DNA of 64,000 nt. Origin: Bradyrhizobium sp. AUGA SZCCT0283. Lineage in GTDB: Bacteria; Pseudomonadota; Alphaproteobacteria; Rhizobiales; Xanthobacteraceae. This document shows, in pieces, positions 8,003-16,872 of the stretch. The stretch lies in contig NZ_JAFCLU010000001.1 of the NCBI RefSeq assembly GCF_018130385.1, forward strand, positions 664,434 to 728,433, given 5' to 3'. Within the stretch, counting starts at the first letter, position 1; each line of letters begins with the position of its first letter. Below the pieces are notes generated by a model that saw nothing but the letters and a program-made list of their open reading frames with translations, had not been told where the DNA came from and made no database searches. The translations under genes and the position numbers were made by a program.

Positions 8003-9190
8003 CGTTTTCTTCCCCACCTTCCTCTGAAACGCCGACAGTACCGCCCCCAGCGCCAGCATCGCGGCGGATACATTCAGCGCAAACGACAGGCTGCCCACCG
8101 CGTCCGTGATCGCGCCGACGACGATCGGGCCGAGCGTCTGGCCGATGCCGAATGAAATCGTCATCGCCGCAATCGCGGTCGGCCAGGCCTGCGGCGGATA
8201 GTTGAAGCGGACGAAAGCCGTGGTGGAGCCGACCACCGCAAAAAACGCGACGCCGAACACCAACGCCGATATCGCCAGCAGCCATACCGAGTGTCCGAAG
8301 ATCGGCAGCGCCGCGCCGATGGCGTTGGTGCCGAGAATGATCGTGGTGGCGAGGCCGCCGCGGTCGAGCGCAAGCACGCGCCGCCACACCCATGGAGTCA
8401 CAAATGCACTGAGGCCGATCAGGCTCCAGAATGCGCTCTGTGCTACCGCGCCGCCACCGGCGTCGCGCACATAGGCGATCATGAAGGTCATGTAAGCAAT
8501 GTAGCCGGCGCCAAACAGGAAGTAGCCGGTGAGGTAGATCAGGACCGGTGTTACCGCGAATTTGGCCGCAGCCGTCTCAGTGGCCATGGCGCCGGCATGG
8601 AGCGGCGCGAGCAGCACGGGGATCGTCATGATGACCGCCAGCCCCGTCATCGCCCACCAGACGATCCACCACGACCCCGGCCCAAATCCCTGCAAGACAA
8701 ACGGCGCCACCAGCCCCGACGCCAAAATGCCGATCCCGGGTCCGGCATAGAACAGGCTGAGCAGAAAATTCGCTCGTTCGGGGCGCGACTGCGCGATCGT
8801 CGCGGCCAGCGCGCCGCCGCCGACAAATCCGGCCGCGGCGCCGACACCTGCCAGAAGCCGGGCGAAACTCAGCACGTAGAAATTGCCTGAGACGGCGCAC
8901 AGCGCCAGCGACAGCACGCAGGCCAGCGTTCCCCATCGCACCGATGCGGCCAGCCCAAAAGTCCTGATCATGCGCGAGGCGAGAAGGGCGCCCGCGAGAT
9001 AGCCGGCCGCATTGATGGTGTTCATGAATCCGGCCGCGGAATAAGACCAGAGAAGCGAATCACGCATATCCGGCAGCACCAGCGCATAGGCAAAGCGTCC
9101 GATTCCGAGACCGACAGTGGGCGCCAGCGACAGGATGAGGATCAGCCGTGCGGGATGGGCGTAGAGCTGGGGAACGTCTGGGGATCGCAC
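8000..9190 (-). CDS. YbfB/YjiJ-family MFS transporter
   Basis: A 396-residue major-facilitator protein with about twelve hydrophobic helices. The first-helix segment PTVGLGIGRFAYALVLPDMR is typical of the YbfB/YjiJ subfamily, and the second half has FGIGQTLGPIVVGAITDAVG. I chose the GTG at 9190 because GGAG lies 6 nt upstream; an in-frame TTG at 9256 would add 22 residues without membrane character. The cargo is unknown. It shares strand with, and lies downstream of, the DMT transporter. Confidence 0.85.
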   Translation of the reverse strand: MRSPDVPQLYAHPARLILILSLAPTVGLGIGRFAYALVLPDMRDSLLWSYSAAGFMNTINAAGYLAGALLASRMIRTFGLAASVRWGTLACVLSLALCAVSGNFYVLSFARLLAGVGAAAGFVGGGALAATIAQSRPERANFLLSLFYAGPGIGILASGLVAPFVLQGFGPGSWWIVWWAMTGLAVIMTIPVLLAPLHAGAMATETAAAKFAVTPVLIYLTGYFLFGAGYIAYMTFMIAYVRDAGGGAVAQSAFWSLIGLSAFVTPWVWRRVLALDRGGLATTIILGTNAIGAALPIFGHSVWLLAISALVFGVAFFAVVGSTTAFVRFNYPPQAWPTAIAAMTISFGIGQTLGPIVVGAITDAVGSLSFALNVSAAMLALGAVLSAFQRKVGKKT

Positions 9191-9283
9191 TGAAAACTCC
9201 GGCAGGTCGGTATTGTGGCAGGCGCATACGGGCTTGCACAGGTGCCGTCTCCGCAACGGTGTCTTGCCGATCCTGCAACAGGA

Positions 9284-10147
9284 TCAACCGATCAGCACCA
9301 GCACGACGCCAAGCACCGTCAGCGCGGCCCCGGCCACGATGCGCGCGGTGATCTCGATATGCTTGAGCAGCATCGCGCTCAGCCCCACCGTGACCAGCGG
9401 ATAGATCGCGGCGAGCGGCGCCACCAGCGTGATCGGACCGTTGCGGACCGCGGCGAACAGCGTGAGCGCGCTCAAGCCGTTGCTGATGCCGGTCATTGCG
9501 AACCAGAACAGGCCCGCGCGCGGCGCCTGCACGACAAAGCTGCCCTTGCGGATGCGCTGCACCGTCAGCACCACCAGCGATGACATGACGTAGCCGATCA
9601 GGCAGGCCCAGAGCGGGCTTGGCCAGACGATGAGCCCGAGTTTGACGATCGGCGGCACCACGCCGCGGACCAGCGCGCTGCATAGCGGCAGGAGCAGGGC
9701 CCAGCTCCGCCAATGGCCGAGATCGCGCGGCCGGGTCACGGTGATGATCCCTGCACCGGCGACCGCAACGACAAGGCCGAGGAGTTGCGGCGGATGCAGC
9801 GGCTCATGCAGCAGGATCACCGCCGTCGTCACTGCGAAGATCGGTGCGAGGTTGCCGAGCGTCGAGGTGATGACCGGCCCGAGCGCCCGGTTCGAGGCGA
9901 AGGTCAAGAGCGTCAGCGAGGCCGGGAAGAACAGGCCGATGGCGATGAATATGGGGAGACCGCGCCAGACCACGGGCTCGCCCTGGAGGATCAGCGGCGA
10001 CAGCAGCAGGAACAGCAGCGTGAAGGAGGGGACGCTGATTGCGGCCCCCGACAGCGGTTCGACGGTCCGCAAGCCCAGCTGCGCCAGAACGACGCCGGCG
10101 CCCAGGAAGCCCGCCGAAGCGAAGGCGTAGATAATGGCTGATGTCAT
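9284..10147 (-). CDS. DMT superfamily (EamA) transporter
   Basis: A 287-residue membrane protein with ten predicted helices in two EamA repeats. The first half contains GPVITSTLGNLAPIFAVTTA and the second GPITLVAPLAAIYPLVTVG, the conserved helix-end motifs of the family. Such proteins export metabolites or amino acids. The start at 10147 precedes MTSAIIYAFASAGFLGAG; the upstream extension is hydrophilic. A short hairpin GATCCTG-CAA-CAGGATC begins at 9269, right after the stop. Confidence 0.87.
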   Translation of the reverse strand: MTSAIIYAFASAGFLGAGVVLAQLGLRTVEPLSGAAISVPSFTLLFLLLSPLILQGEPVVWRGLPIFIAIGLFFPASLTLLTFASNRALGPVITSTLGNLAPIFAVTTAVILLHEPLHPPQLLGLVVAVAGAGIITVTRPRDLGHWRSWALLLPLCSALVRGVVPPIVKLGLIVWPSPLWACLIGYVMSSLVVLTVQRIRKGSFVVQAPRAGLFWFAMTGISNGLSALTLFAAVRNGPITLVAPLAAIYPLVTVGLSAMLLKHIEITARIVAGAALTVLGVVLVLIG

Positions 10148-10261
10148 GAGGTCCGTCTTGGTGCCTTCTCGGGGGCTGCGGGTTGCTCTTTCCCTACCAT
10201 TCTGGCCCTGTTTTCTGCGCCTTGCCAATCCGCTTCCGGCGCTTTAGCACTCCGCCCGACC

Positions 10262-10374
10262 CGTCATTCCGGGGCGCGGCGAAGCTGCGAACCCGGAATC
10301 CATTCGCCCGCTGGGACCCGTGGCCGGCATGGATTCCGGATCGCCTCGGCTCGCGCTCGGCGTCCGGAATGACG
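10262..10374. repeat. palindromic repeat of the CGTCATTCCGGGG type
   Basis: The arms CGTCATTCCGGGGCGCG and CGTCCGGAATGACG enclose a further inverted pair (CCCGGAATCCAT / ATGGATTCCGGAT). It is a different family from the CGTCATTGCGAG units but has the same nested design. It lies 25 bp upstream of leuB, so the leuB promoter is either inside or left of it. Confidence 0.85.
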
Positions 10375-10399
10375 ACCCGCGATCTAAAAGGACCTGACC

Positions 10400-11512
10400 A
10401 TGGCGACCCATAAACTGCTGCTTCTCCCAGGCGACGGCATCGGCCCCGAAGTGATGGGGGAGGTGCAGCGCCTGATCGACTGGCTGAACAAGGAGGGGAT
10501 CGCGAGGTTCGAGACCGAGCAGGGTCTGGTCGGCGGTTCCGCCTATGACGCGCACAAGGTGTCGATCTTGGAAGGCGACATGGCCAAGGCCATGGCTGCG
10601 GACGCCATCATCTTCGGCGCGGTCGGCGGGCCGAAATGGGACAGCGTTCCCTACGAGGTGCGGCCCGAGGCTGGTCTCTTGCGGCTGCGCAAGGATCTCG
10701 GCCTGTTCGCCAATCTGCGCCCCGCCGTCTGCTACCCGGCGCTGGCGGATGCTTCCAGCCTGAAGCGCGAGGCGGTCGAAGGCCTCGACATCATGATCGT
10801 GCGCGAGCTCACCGGCGGCGTCTATTTCGGCGAGCCGAAGACCATCATCGACCTCGGCAACGGCCAGAAGCGCGCCATCGACACGCAAGTTTACGACACC
10901 TATGAGATCGAGCGCATCGGCCGCGTCGCCTTCGATCTGGCGCGCAAGCGCCGCAACAAGGTGACCTCGATGGAAAAGCGCAATGTCATGAAGTCGGGCG
11001 TGCTCTGGAACGAGGTCATGACGGCGCTGCATGCGCGCGAATACAAGGACGTGACGCTCGAGCATCAACTCGCCGATTCCGGCGGCATGATGCTGGTGAA
11101 GGCGCCGAAGCAGTTCGACGTCATCGTCACCGACAATCTGTTCGGCGACATGCTGTCCGATATCGCGGCGATGCTGACCGGCTCGCTCGGCATGCTGCCC
11201 TCGGCCTCGCTCGGCGAAATCGACGCCAAGACCAAAAAGCGCCGCTCGCTGTTCGAGCCGGTGCATGGCTCGGCGCCCGATATCGCGGGCCAAGGCCTCG
11301 CCAATCCGATCGCGATGATCTCCTCGTTCGGGATGGCGCTGCGCTATTCCTTCGACATGGGCGCGCTGGCCGACAAGGTCGATGCGGCGATTGCGGCGGT
11401 GCTCGCCAGCGGTCTTCGCACCGCTGATATCAAGTCCGAGGGCACGACTTCTGCCTCAACCACGCAGATGGGCGAGGCGATCCTGAAGGAGTTGCAGAAG
11501 CTGCATGCGTAG
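10400..11512 (+). CDS. leuB: 3-isopropylmalate dehydrogenase
   Basis: A 370-residue NAD-dependent decarboxylating dehydrogenase for the third step of leucine synthesis. It begins [15 protein letters not shown] and carries the IPMDH signature [19 protein letters not shown] near residue 245, plus the nucleotide-site segment [19 protein letters not shown]. Full length for the family. leuD and leuC lie elsewhere in this window (17733 and 21429, minus strand), so the pathway is not one operon here. Confidence 0.97.
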   Translation: MATHKLLLLPGDGIGPEVMGEVQRLIDWLNKEGIARFETEQGLVGGSAYDAHKVSILEGDMAKAMAADAIIFGAVGGPKWDSVPYEVRPEAGLLRLRKDLGLFANLRPAVCYPALADASSLKREAVEGLDIMIVRELTGGVYFGEPKTIIDLGNGQKRAIDTQVYDTYEIERIGRVAFDLARKRRNKVTSMEKRNVMKSGVLWNEVMTALHAREYKDVTLEHQLADSGGMMLVKAPKQFDVIVTDNLFGDMLSDIAAMLTGSLGMLPSASLGEIDAKTKKRRSLFEPVHGSAPDIAGQGLANPIAMISSFGMALRYSFDMGALADKVDAAIAAVLASGLRTADIKSEGTTSASTTQMGEAILKELQKLHA

Positions 11513-11518
11513 CGATTT

Positions 11519-11608
11519 GTAGGGTAGGCAAAGCGTAAGCGTGCCCACCAGCTTATGCGCAAGGAAAAATGGTGGGCACGGCGCGAAGCGCGCCTTTGCC
11601 CACCCTAC
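11519..11608. repeat. palindromic repeat of the GGTGGGCAAAGCG type
   Basis: Arms GTAGGGTAGGCAAAGCG...GCCCACCA and TGGTGGGCACGGCGCG...CCCACCCTAC form a 90-bp palindrome between the convergent leuB and 11619 genes. It is related to the units at 7919, 14190 and 44572 and could terminate transcription from both sides. Confidence 0.88.
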
Positions 11609-11618
11609 ATTTTCCAGA

Positions 11619-11999
11619 TCAATACAGCGGGAAGCGCTGCGGATAGCCGCCCATGTCCGATGGCGGGTTGAGCGGCTGGCGGTCGATCGGGCGGTTGAGG
11701 TTTTCGCGCGCGAAGGTCGGATAGCCGATCTCCGGCGGGAAGGCGTAGTCCTGGAACTTGCGGTCGCCCGGCAACACTTCCGTGCCGGCATCGAGCCAGG
11801 AGCGCGTGGTGACGTAGACGCGGGTGCGCGGCCCCTGCTGGTACGACCGGTTGGGACCGTTCGGGCCATAATAGGGACGACCGTCCCGGTCATATTTCTG
11901 CTTGGACTGGGCGCTGGCGGAAGCCGAGCCGAGCGCGACGAGGGCAGCCGCAGCAAGCAACATCGCGAGCTTGCTCGCAGCGGGGAATTTTCGGGTCAT
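11619..11999 (-). CDS. small secreted protein, unknown function
   Basis: A 126-residue protein with a clear signal peptide (KLAMLLAAAALVALGSASASA, cleavage before QSKQKYD). The mature part is rich in Pro, Tyr, Arg and Gly (RDGRPYYGPNGPNRSYQQGP) and ends in GGYPQRFPLY. I recognise no domain. The ATG at 11999 starts the signal peptide. It belongs to the same general class of small exported Arg/Tyr/Pro-rich proteins as the one at 18948. Confidence 0.75.
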   Translation of the reverse strand: MTRKFPAASKLAMLLAAAALVALGSASASAQSKQKYDRDGRPYYGPNGPNRSYQQGPRTRVYVTTRSWLDAGTEVLPGDRKFQDYAFPPEIGYPTFARENLNRPIDRQPLNPPSDMGGYPQRFPLY

Positions 12000-12217
12000 T
12001 GCATCCTCGTCATTGTCCGCCCTTGACGGGCTGGCGGATCGCCAAATCTGGTTGCCGGCATTGTAGCCACGGCGGGACTATCGTCGCTAGGTCAATTGCG
12101 CCACACCGCGCTGGAATAATGCGGCGCGAAGCGAAAAAGTTTCATGAAAACCAGTGTCTTGGCTGCTTGTTGCCACAATTGTGAGGGGCTGCCGAAGCAG
12201 GCCCCGCCAACGGTGGA

Positions 12218-13021
12218 TTACAGGGCGCCGCGCAAATGCGGGTTATCGGCGCCTGTCACCCAATCCGCCGATAAGGCCGGCACGCCCGATGTCGCGCAAT
12301 CGCTGCGTCTGACTTCAGCATGGGCGAACAATTCCGTCAGTTTTGTATCGTTTCCGGCGGTCAGCAGGATGAGCCGGTTCAGGATGCAGCCGATCGCCGT
12401 GCGGCGGGCTGGCAAATCCTCGCCCAGGCATGACCAGCCGGAGAAACGGAATTTCGGCTCATCGATATGCTTGAAAAATCGGAGGCAGGAGCGGGAGGCC
12501 TCCGCGCCGCCGACCCGGCGAAACAGGGTTACGGCGCCGAACTTGCTGTCGATGAGTCCTGCCGCCTCCAACTCGCGCGGGCCAGCCGGGTCCATCCTTG
12601 CGGCAAGGTAGCCGGCCGCCGAGCCGACCTGATCGATTTCGTCACCCGGACGATAGATTTCGAGTTCAGCGACCGGCGTGCCGCCGGTGCCGCTCCAGTA
12701 GAACACGTCCTTGCGGCCGCCCTCGGGATGCCGAAAAACTTCATAAGTCTCTGTCTTACCTGGGAAAATGAGATGGCTTACCGCGAACGCGGGCGTAGTG
12801 CGTCCGGCCTGGCTCCAGGTTTTGGGTGACGTCTCCATCGCCACAACATCGGGTAGATGGTGCCATAGCGCGATACCGCAAATGGCCATCAGCGCCAGCG
12901 TCATCAGATAGGCGCAGAGCCGTGCCAGCGTGCCGCAGACCTCGTCCACGAAGCTTGCCAGCGCTGGTCGGATGCTCAGCGTATAGTAGGAATTGGCCGG
13001 ATCGGCCGGAAACGAATGCAT
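12218..13021 (-). CDS. single-pass membrane protein, unknown function
   Basis: A 267-residue protein with one strong membrane helix near residues 35-55 (AYLMTLALMAICGIALW) and a large hydrophilic C-terminal part. The C-terminal region contains FRHPEGGRKDVFYWSG and four cysteines (SCLRFF, WSCLGE, IGCILN, SDCAT) that could form disulfides outside the cell. I do not recognise a family. The ATG at 13021 is preferred to a TTG at 13045. A hairpin with a TTCG loop (12187-12208) follows the stop. Confidence 0.7.
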   Translation of the reverse strand: MHSFPADPANSYYTLSIRPALASFVDEVCGTLARLCAYLMTLALMAICGIALWHHLPDVVAMETSPKTWSQAGRTTPAFAVSHLIFPGKTETYEVFRHPEGGRKDVFYWSGTGGTPVAELEIYRPGDEIDQVGSAAGYLAARMDPAGPRELEAAGLIDSKFGAVTLFRRVGGAEASRSCLRFFKHIDEPKFRFSGWSCLGEDLPARRTAIGCILNRLILLTAGNDTKLTELFAHAEVRRSDCATSGVPALSADWVTGADNPHLRGAL

Positions 13022-13138
13022 CAAACGCCCAAACACAGCCGTCAAACGTTGTCATATCGGCGTTTCTCGCATAGAAGCGCTGCCTTCCCCCTTTCCGCTT
13101 GACGCGGCGGGGCGGCATTTTTCCTCGGAGAGTGAACG

Positions 13139-14173
13139 ATGGGTTACAAAGTCGCTGTCGTCGGTGCGACCGGCAATGTCGGGCGCGAAATGCTCAACAT
13201 TCTCGACGAGCGCAAATTCCCCGCCGACGAGGTCGTGGTGCTGGCCTCGCGCCGCAGCGTGGGCGTTGAAGTCTCCTATGGCGACCGCACCCTGAAGGTC
13301 AAAGCGCTCGAGCACTATGACTTCTCCGACGTCGACATCTGCCTGATGTCGGCGGGCGGCTCGGTGTCGAAGGAATGGTCGCCGAAGATCGGCGCCGCCG
13401 GTGCGGTCGTGATCGACAATTCGTCGGCCTGGCGGATGGATCCGGACGTGCCGCTGATCGTGCCCGAGGTCAATGCGGATGCGGTCGCGGGCTTTGCCAA
13501 GAAGAACATCATCGCCAACCCGAACTGCTCCACGGCGCAGCTCGTGGTCGCGCTGAAGCCGCTGCACGACAAGGCCACCATCAAGCGGGTCGTGGTCGCG
13601 ACCTATCAATCGGTCTCGGGCGCCGGCAAGGATGCGATGGACGAATTGTTTTCGCAGACCAAGGCCGTCTACACCAACAGCGAGCTGATCAACAAGAAAT
13701 TCCCGAAGCGTATCGCCTTCAACGTCATCCCCGAGATCGACGTGTTCATGGAGGACGGCTACACCAAGGAAGAGTGGAAGATGATGATGGAGACCAAGAA
13801 GATTCTTGATCCCAAAATCAGGCTCACCGCCACCTGCGTGCGTGTGCCGGTGTTCGTCGGCCATTCGGAGGCCGTCAATATCGAATTCGAGAACCCGATC
13901 ACGGCCGATGAGGCGCGCAACATCCTGCGCAATGCGCCGGGATGCCTGGTGATCGACAAGCACGAGCCCGGCGGCTACGTCACGCCGTATGAGGCGGCGG
14001 GCGAAGACGCGACCTATATCAGCCGCATCCGTGAGGACAACACCGTCGAGAACGGCCTGTCGCTGTGGTGCGTGTCGGATAACTTACGCAAGGGCGCCGC
14101 GCTGAATGCGATCCAGATCGCCGAATGCCTGATCAACCGCAAGCTGATCAGCGCCAAGAAGAAGGCAGCATAA
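13139..14173 (+). CDS. asd: aspartate-semialdehyde dehydrogenase
   Basis: A 344-residue enzyme that reduces aspartyl phosphate to aspartate semialdehyde, the branch point to lysine/DAP, threonine and methionine. It has the NADP motif VVGATGNVGREML at residues 7-19, the catalytic Cys130 in NPNCSTAQ, and CVRVPVFVGHSEAVNIE in the dimerisation domain. Full length. dapF further along the window uses the same pathway. Confidence 0.97.
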   Translation: MGYKVAVVGATGNVGREMLNILDERKFPADEVVVLASRRSVGVEVSYGDRTLKVKALEHYDFSDVDICLMSAGGSVSKEWSPKIGAAGAVVIDNSSAWRMDPDVPLIVPEVNADAVAGFAKKNIIANPNCSTAQLVVALKPLHDKATIKRVVVATYQSVSGAGKDAMDELFSQTKAVYTNSELINKKFPKRIAFNVIPEIDVFMEDGYTKEEWKMMMETKKILDPKIRLTATCVRVPVFVGHSEAVNIEFENPITADEARNILRNAPGCLVIDKHEPGGYVTPYEAAGEDATYISRIREDNTVENGLSLWCVSDNLRKGAALNAIQIAECLINRKLISAKKKAA

Positions 14174-14189
14174 GTCGAATTTGTGATTC

Positions 14190-14282
14190 GCAGGGTGGCA
14201 AAGCGAAGCGAGCCCACCATTCAGCATTGCGATCGAGGACAGATGGTGGGCATGGCGCGGTGCGCCTTTGCCCATCTCTACG
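14190..14282. repeat. palindromic repeat of the GGTGGGCAAAGCG type
   Basis: Arms CAGGGTGGCAAAGCG...CCCACCATTC and ATGGTGGGCATGGCGCG...TGCCCATCTCTACG fill the gap between the convergent asd and carbonic anhydrase genes. Somewhat more diverged than the copies at 7919 and 11519. Confidence 0.85.
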
Positions 14283-14285
14283 CAG

Positions 14286-14930
14286 CTATTCGCCATTTCT
14301 GACGCTGCGAAATTCCTTCGCCTCCTGGTCGAGCACGAACAGCGAGCCCTCGGCGACGCCGAAATAGGCGCCGTGCAATTCCGTCTCGCCGCGCTCGACG
14401 CGGCTGCGCACGAACGGAAACGTCATCAGGTTTTCGAGGCTGCGGAACACCGCGGCCTTCTCGATCCGCGTGGTGAAATCCTGCCGGGTCTCGCGTTCGC
14501 GCTGGCCGACCTTTTCGCCCGGCTTGATGAACATCGCCATCCAGCGGCCGATGAAATCGCCCGGCGACAGCGGATCGATATCGTCGATGAAGGCGCGGAT
14601 GCCACCGCATTGCGCGTGGCCGAGCACCACGATGTGCTTTATGCGCAGCACCTGCACCGCGTATTCCAGCGCCGCCGAGACGCCATGGGCGCCGCCGTCC
14701 GGCTGGAAAACCGGCACCAGATTGGCGACGTTGCGCACCACGAAGAGTTCGCCGGGGCCGGCGTCGAAGATCACTTCCGGCGAGACGCGCGAATCGCAGC
14801 AGCCGATCACCATCACGGCGGGCGACTGGCCCCGCTCGGAAAGTTCCCGGTAGCGCGTCTGTTCGGTCGGCAGACGCTGCGAGGTAAAGGCCCGGTAGCC
14901 GTCGAGCAGATGTTGCGGGAATGGAGCCAT
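14286..14930 (-). CDS. beta-class carbonic anhydrase
   Basis: A 214-residue zinc enzyme interconverting CO2 and bicarbonate. The zinc ligands and catalytic dyad are visible: C44-x-D46-x-R48 in GCCDSRVSP, and H105/C108 in GHAQCGG. FVVRNVANLVP precedes the second set, as in the family. The start at 14930 (MAPFPQHLLDGY) is the common family start; the frame extends 11 codons upstream to 14963. It probably supplies bicarbonate for carboxylases. Confidence 0.95.
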   Translation of the reverse strand: MAPFPQHLLDGYRAFTSQRLPTEQTRYRELSERGQSPAVMVIGCCDSRVSPEVIFDAGPGELFVVRNVANLVPVFQPDGGAHGVSAALEYAVQVLRIKHIVVLGHAQCGGIRAFIDDIDPLSPGDFIGRWMAMFIKPGEKVGQRERETRQDFTTRIEKAAVFRSLENLMTFPFVRSRVERGETELHGAYFGVAEGSLFVLDQEAKEFRSVRNGE

Positions 14931-15046
14931 GGTGTCCTGTCCGTATCGGGCATGGCTAACCATAAGCCGATGACGGGAACAAGACTTTCGGACCCCGGTT
15001 TGAAATGGTAGGGCGGGGGGTTCGAAGCCTCCAGAGGAACCAGCCC

Positions 15047-15925
15047 ATGATCCGTCCGCGCCGCAGCCTGTTATTCATGCCGGGATCGAACGCGCGGGCG
15101 CTGGAAAAGGCGCGCAACCTGCCCGTCGACGGCATCATTCTCGACCTCGAGGATTCGGTGGCGCCGGACGCCAAGGCTGTGGCCCGCGACCAGATCGCCA
15201 AGGCGATTGCGGCCGGCGGGTTCGGCAAGCGCGAGGTTCTGATCCGCGTCAACAGCCTCGATACGCCCTGGTGGGTCGACGACGTCACCATGGCCGGCAA
15301 GGCCAGGCCCGACGGGATTCTGGTTCCCAAGATTTCCACCGTGGCCGATCTCAACGCCATCGCAAACCGCCTGAGCGACATCAACGCCGACATGTCCATC
15401 CGGGTATGGGCGATGATCGAGACCGCGCGCGCCGTGCTCGATGCCGACAAGCTGGCGGCGGCGTCGAAGGATTCGGAAACCCGGCTTGCGGGCTTCGTGT
15501 TTGGGCCGAACGACATTTCGCGGGAGACACGTATCCGCATGCAGCCGGGCCGTGCCGCGATGATCCCCATGATCACGCACTGCATCCTGGCGACGCGCGC
15601 GCACGGGCTCGAAATTCTCGACGGGCCCTACAGCGACATCAGCAATATCGACGGCTTTGCGGTCGAATGCGCGCAGGGCCGCGATCTCGGCTTCGACGGC
15701 AAGACGCTGATCCATCCGAGCCATATCGAGGCCTGCAACGCCATCTTCACGCCGCCGGCGGAAGAGGTCGAGCAGGCGCGCAAGATCATCGCGGCGTTCG
15801 AAAAGCCGGAAAACGCCTCACGGGGCGCCATCCAACTCGACGGGCGGATGGTGGAGCGGCTACACGCCGACATGGCGCGGCGGACGATTACGATTGCCGA
15901 CGCGATCGCGGCGATGGGGAACTAG
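15047..15925 (+). CDS. CoA ester lyase (HpcH/HpaI aldolase, CitE-like)
   Basis: A 292-residue TIM-barrel lyase of the CitE/malyl-CoA lyase group. It starts RPRRSLLFMPGSN and has the metal-binding LDLEDSVAP segment, MIETARAVLDAD and FGPNDISRETRIRM. The LIHPSH segment near the C-terminus matches the CoA-lyase family. Possible substrates are malyl-CoA, citramalyl-CoA or methylmalyl-CoA; the sequence does not decide. The start at 15047 follows AGAGGAACC. Confidence 0.87.
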   Translation: MIRPRRSLLFMPGSNARALEKARNLPVDGIILDLEDSVAPDAKAVARDQIAKAIAAGGFGKREVLIRVNSLDTPWWVDDVTMAGKARPDGILVPKISTVADLNAIANRLSDINADMSIRVWAMIETARAVLDADKLAAASKDSETRLAGFVFGPNDISRETRIRMQPGRAAMIPMITHCILATRAHGLEILDGPYSDISNIDGFAVECAQGRDLGFDGKTLIHPSHIEACNAIFTPPAEEVEQARKIIAAFEKPENASRGAIQLDGRMVERLHADMARRTITIADAIAAMGN

Positions 15926-15934
15926 ATTCCTGAG

Positions 15935-15985
15935 TTGACGCGTTTTCTTGACGCGAACCGGCCCCACTTCGCTGGAAAGCGCTTT
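15935..15985. repeat. dispersed palindromic element (GACGCGTTTTC type)
   Basis: The run from TTGACGCGTTTTCTTGACG to ACTTCGCTGGAAAGCGCTTT is homologous to the element at 6304-6354. It fills the short gap between the convergent lyase and cytochrome c genes, touching the latter's stop. Confidence 0.75.
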
Positions 15986-16337
15986 AATTGCGCTTCAGGC
16001 TCAGGATGTAATTCGTGAGATCGTCGGCCTCACCGGGCGCGATGATGAGATTGGGCATCCGATGATGGCTGGTCTTGAAAAATACCTTCAACGATAGCGC
16101 CGTGGTCGATGCCCGGTTGGCGATCGCGACGAAATCCGGCGGGCCGCCTCTGGTTCCCACGGTCGCAGCCTCGATCGCGTGGCAATCCTTGCACCAAGCC
16201 TCGGCGAGACGATGCCCGGCCGAGGCGCTGTCTGACGGCAGCGGGGCGCCGTTCGCATTATGCAGCCGCACGAACAACAGCACCGCAAGGCCTGCGGCAA
16301 CTGCGATCAAAATTTGCAGCCAAGTGGAACGCGCCAT
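15984..16337 (-). CDS. membrane-anchored or periplasmic class I cytochrome c
   Basis: A 117-residue protein with an N-terminal hydrophobic segment (residues 6-24), then one heme c site C49-K-D-C52-H53. HHRMPNLIIAPGE supplies the likely axial methionine. The helix-like tail DDLTNYILSLKRN fits a small mono-heme cytochrome c. The ATG at 16337 is used; a TTG three codons upstream is less likely. Heme attachment would depend on the Ccm system found at 36944-39828. Confidence 0.88.
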   Translation of the reverse strand: MARSTWLQILIAVAAGLAVLLFVRLHNANGAPLPSDSASAGHRLAEAWCKDCHAIEAATVGTRGGPPDFVAIANRASTTALSLKVFFKTSHHRMPNLIIAPGEADDLTNYILSLKRN

Positions 16338-16370
16338 TTTCGGCAACCCCTGCAGGACGTCCTTACTGGT

Positions 16371-16775
16371 TCACCGCTGGCCAAGACCATCGATCGTATC
16401 GGCGTTTCCGCAATATTCCTCATAATGCGCAGCGGCGGTGCCGGCGGCGAGATCGCGGTCGCACTGGCGCTTGTGGTTGCACAGTGAGCAGACGCGTTCC
16501 ATGTCGCGCAGCACGAGGGGCTCGCTCCGCGCCAGATCCTCCTGGTCGATGCCAAGCGCCTGCAGCATCTTCGGCAGCTCGTCGGCGGCATGCGGTCCCT
16601 GGCGAACCAGCGCCTCCAGGTCGGCGGAAGACATCCGCAATTCGCTGGCGATCCGGTCGAAATTGGCGGCATCCATCTCGCGCATTTCCTTCAACTCGCG
16701 CCGGTGCTTCAGCCATTCGCCGAAGGTGTCGACCACGAGGCTGACGACGGGATAGGGCTTTTCCTGAATGGTCAT
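16371..16775 (-). CDS. DUF6455-like cysteine cluster protein
   Basis: A 134-residue protein with an N-terminal charged region (EWLKHRRELKEMREMD). A helical LRMSSADLEALVRQGP segment follows, and then a C-terminal cysteine cluster, VCSLCNHKRQCDRDL and YEEYCG. The four cysteines suggest a metal or Fe-S site. This arrangement matches the DUF6455 family of unknown function. It lies 33 nt upstream of the cytochrome c gene on the same strand, so the two may be co-transcribed. Confidence 0.78.
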   Translation of the reverse strand: MTIQEKPYPVVSLVVDTFGEWLKHRRELKEMREMDAANFDRIASELRMSSADLEALVRQGPHAADELPKMLQALGIDQEDLARSEPLVLRDMERVCSLCNHKRQCDRDLAAGTAAAHYEEYCGNADTIDGLGQR

Positions 16776-16872
16776 GGCACGGTTCCCTTGAGTAGTTCCA
16801 ATGACCGAAGGCTAGGGCAGATCGCGCGGGCGTCGTTGCGCTGGATCAAACTGGGGAAGCGGCGCGCCACGG

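Noticed and set aside
6406..8073. Long minus-strand open frame (555 codons) across the cytochrome b and Mo oxidoreductase genes
   Set aside because: It is antisense to two well-supported genes and its translation is Arg/Asp/His-rich without motifs, as expected for high-GC third-position bias.
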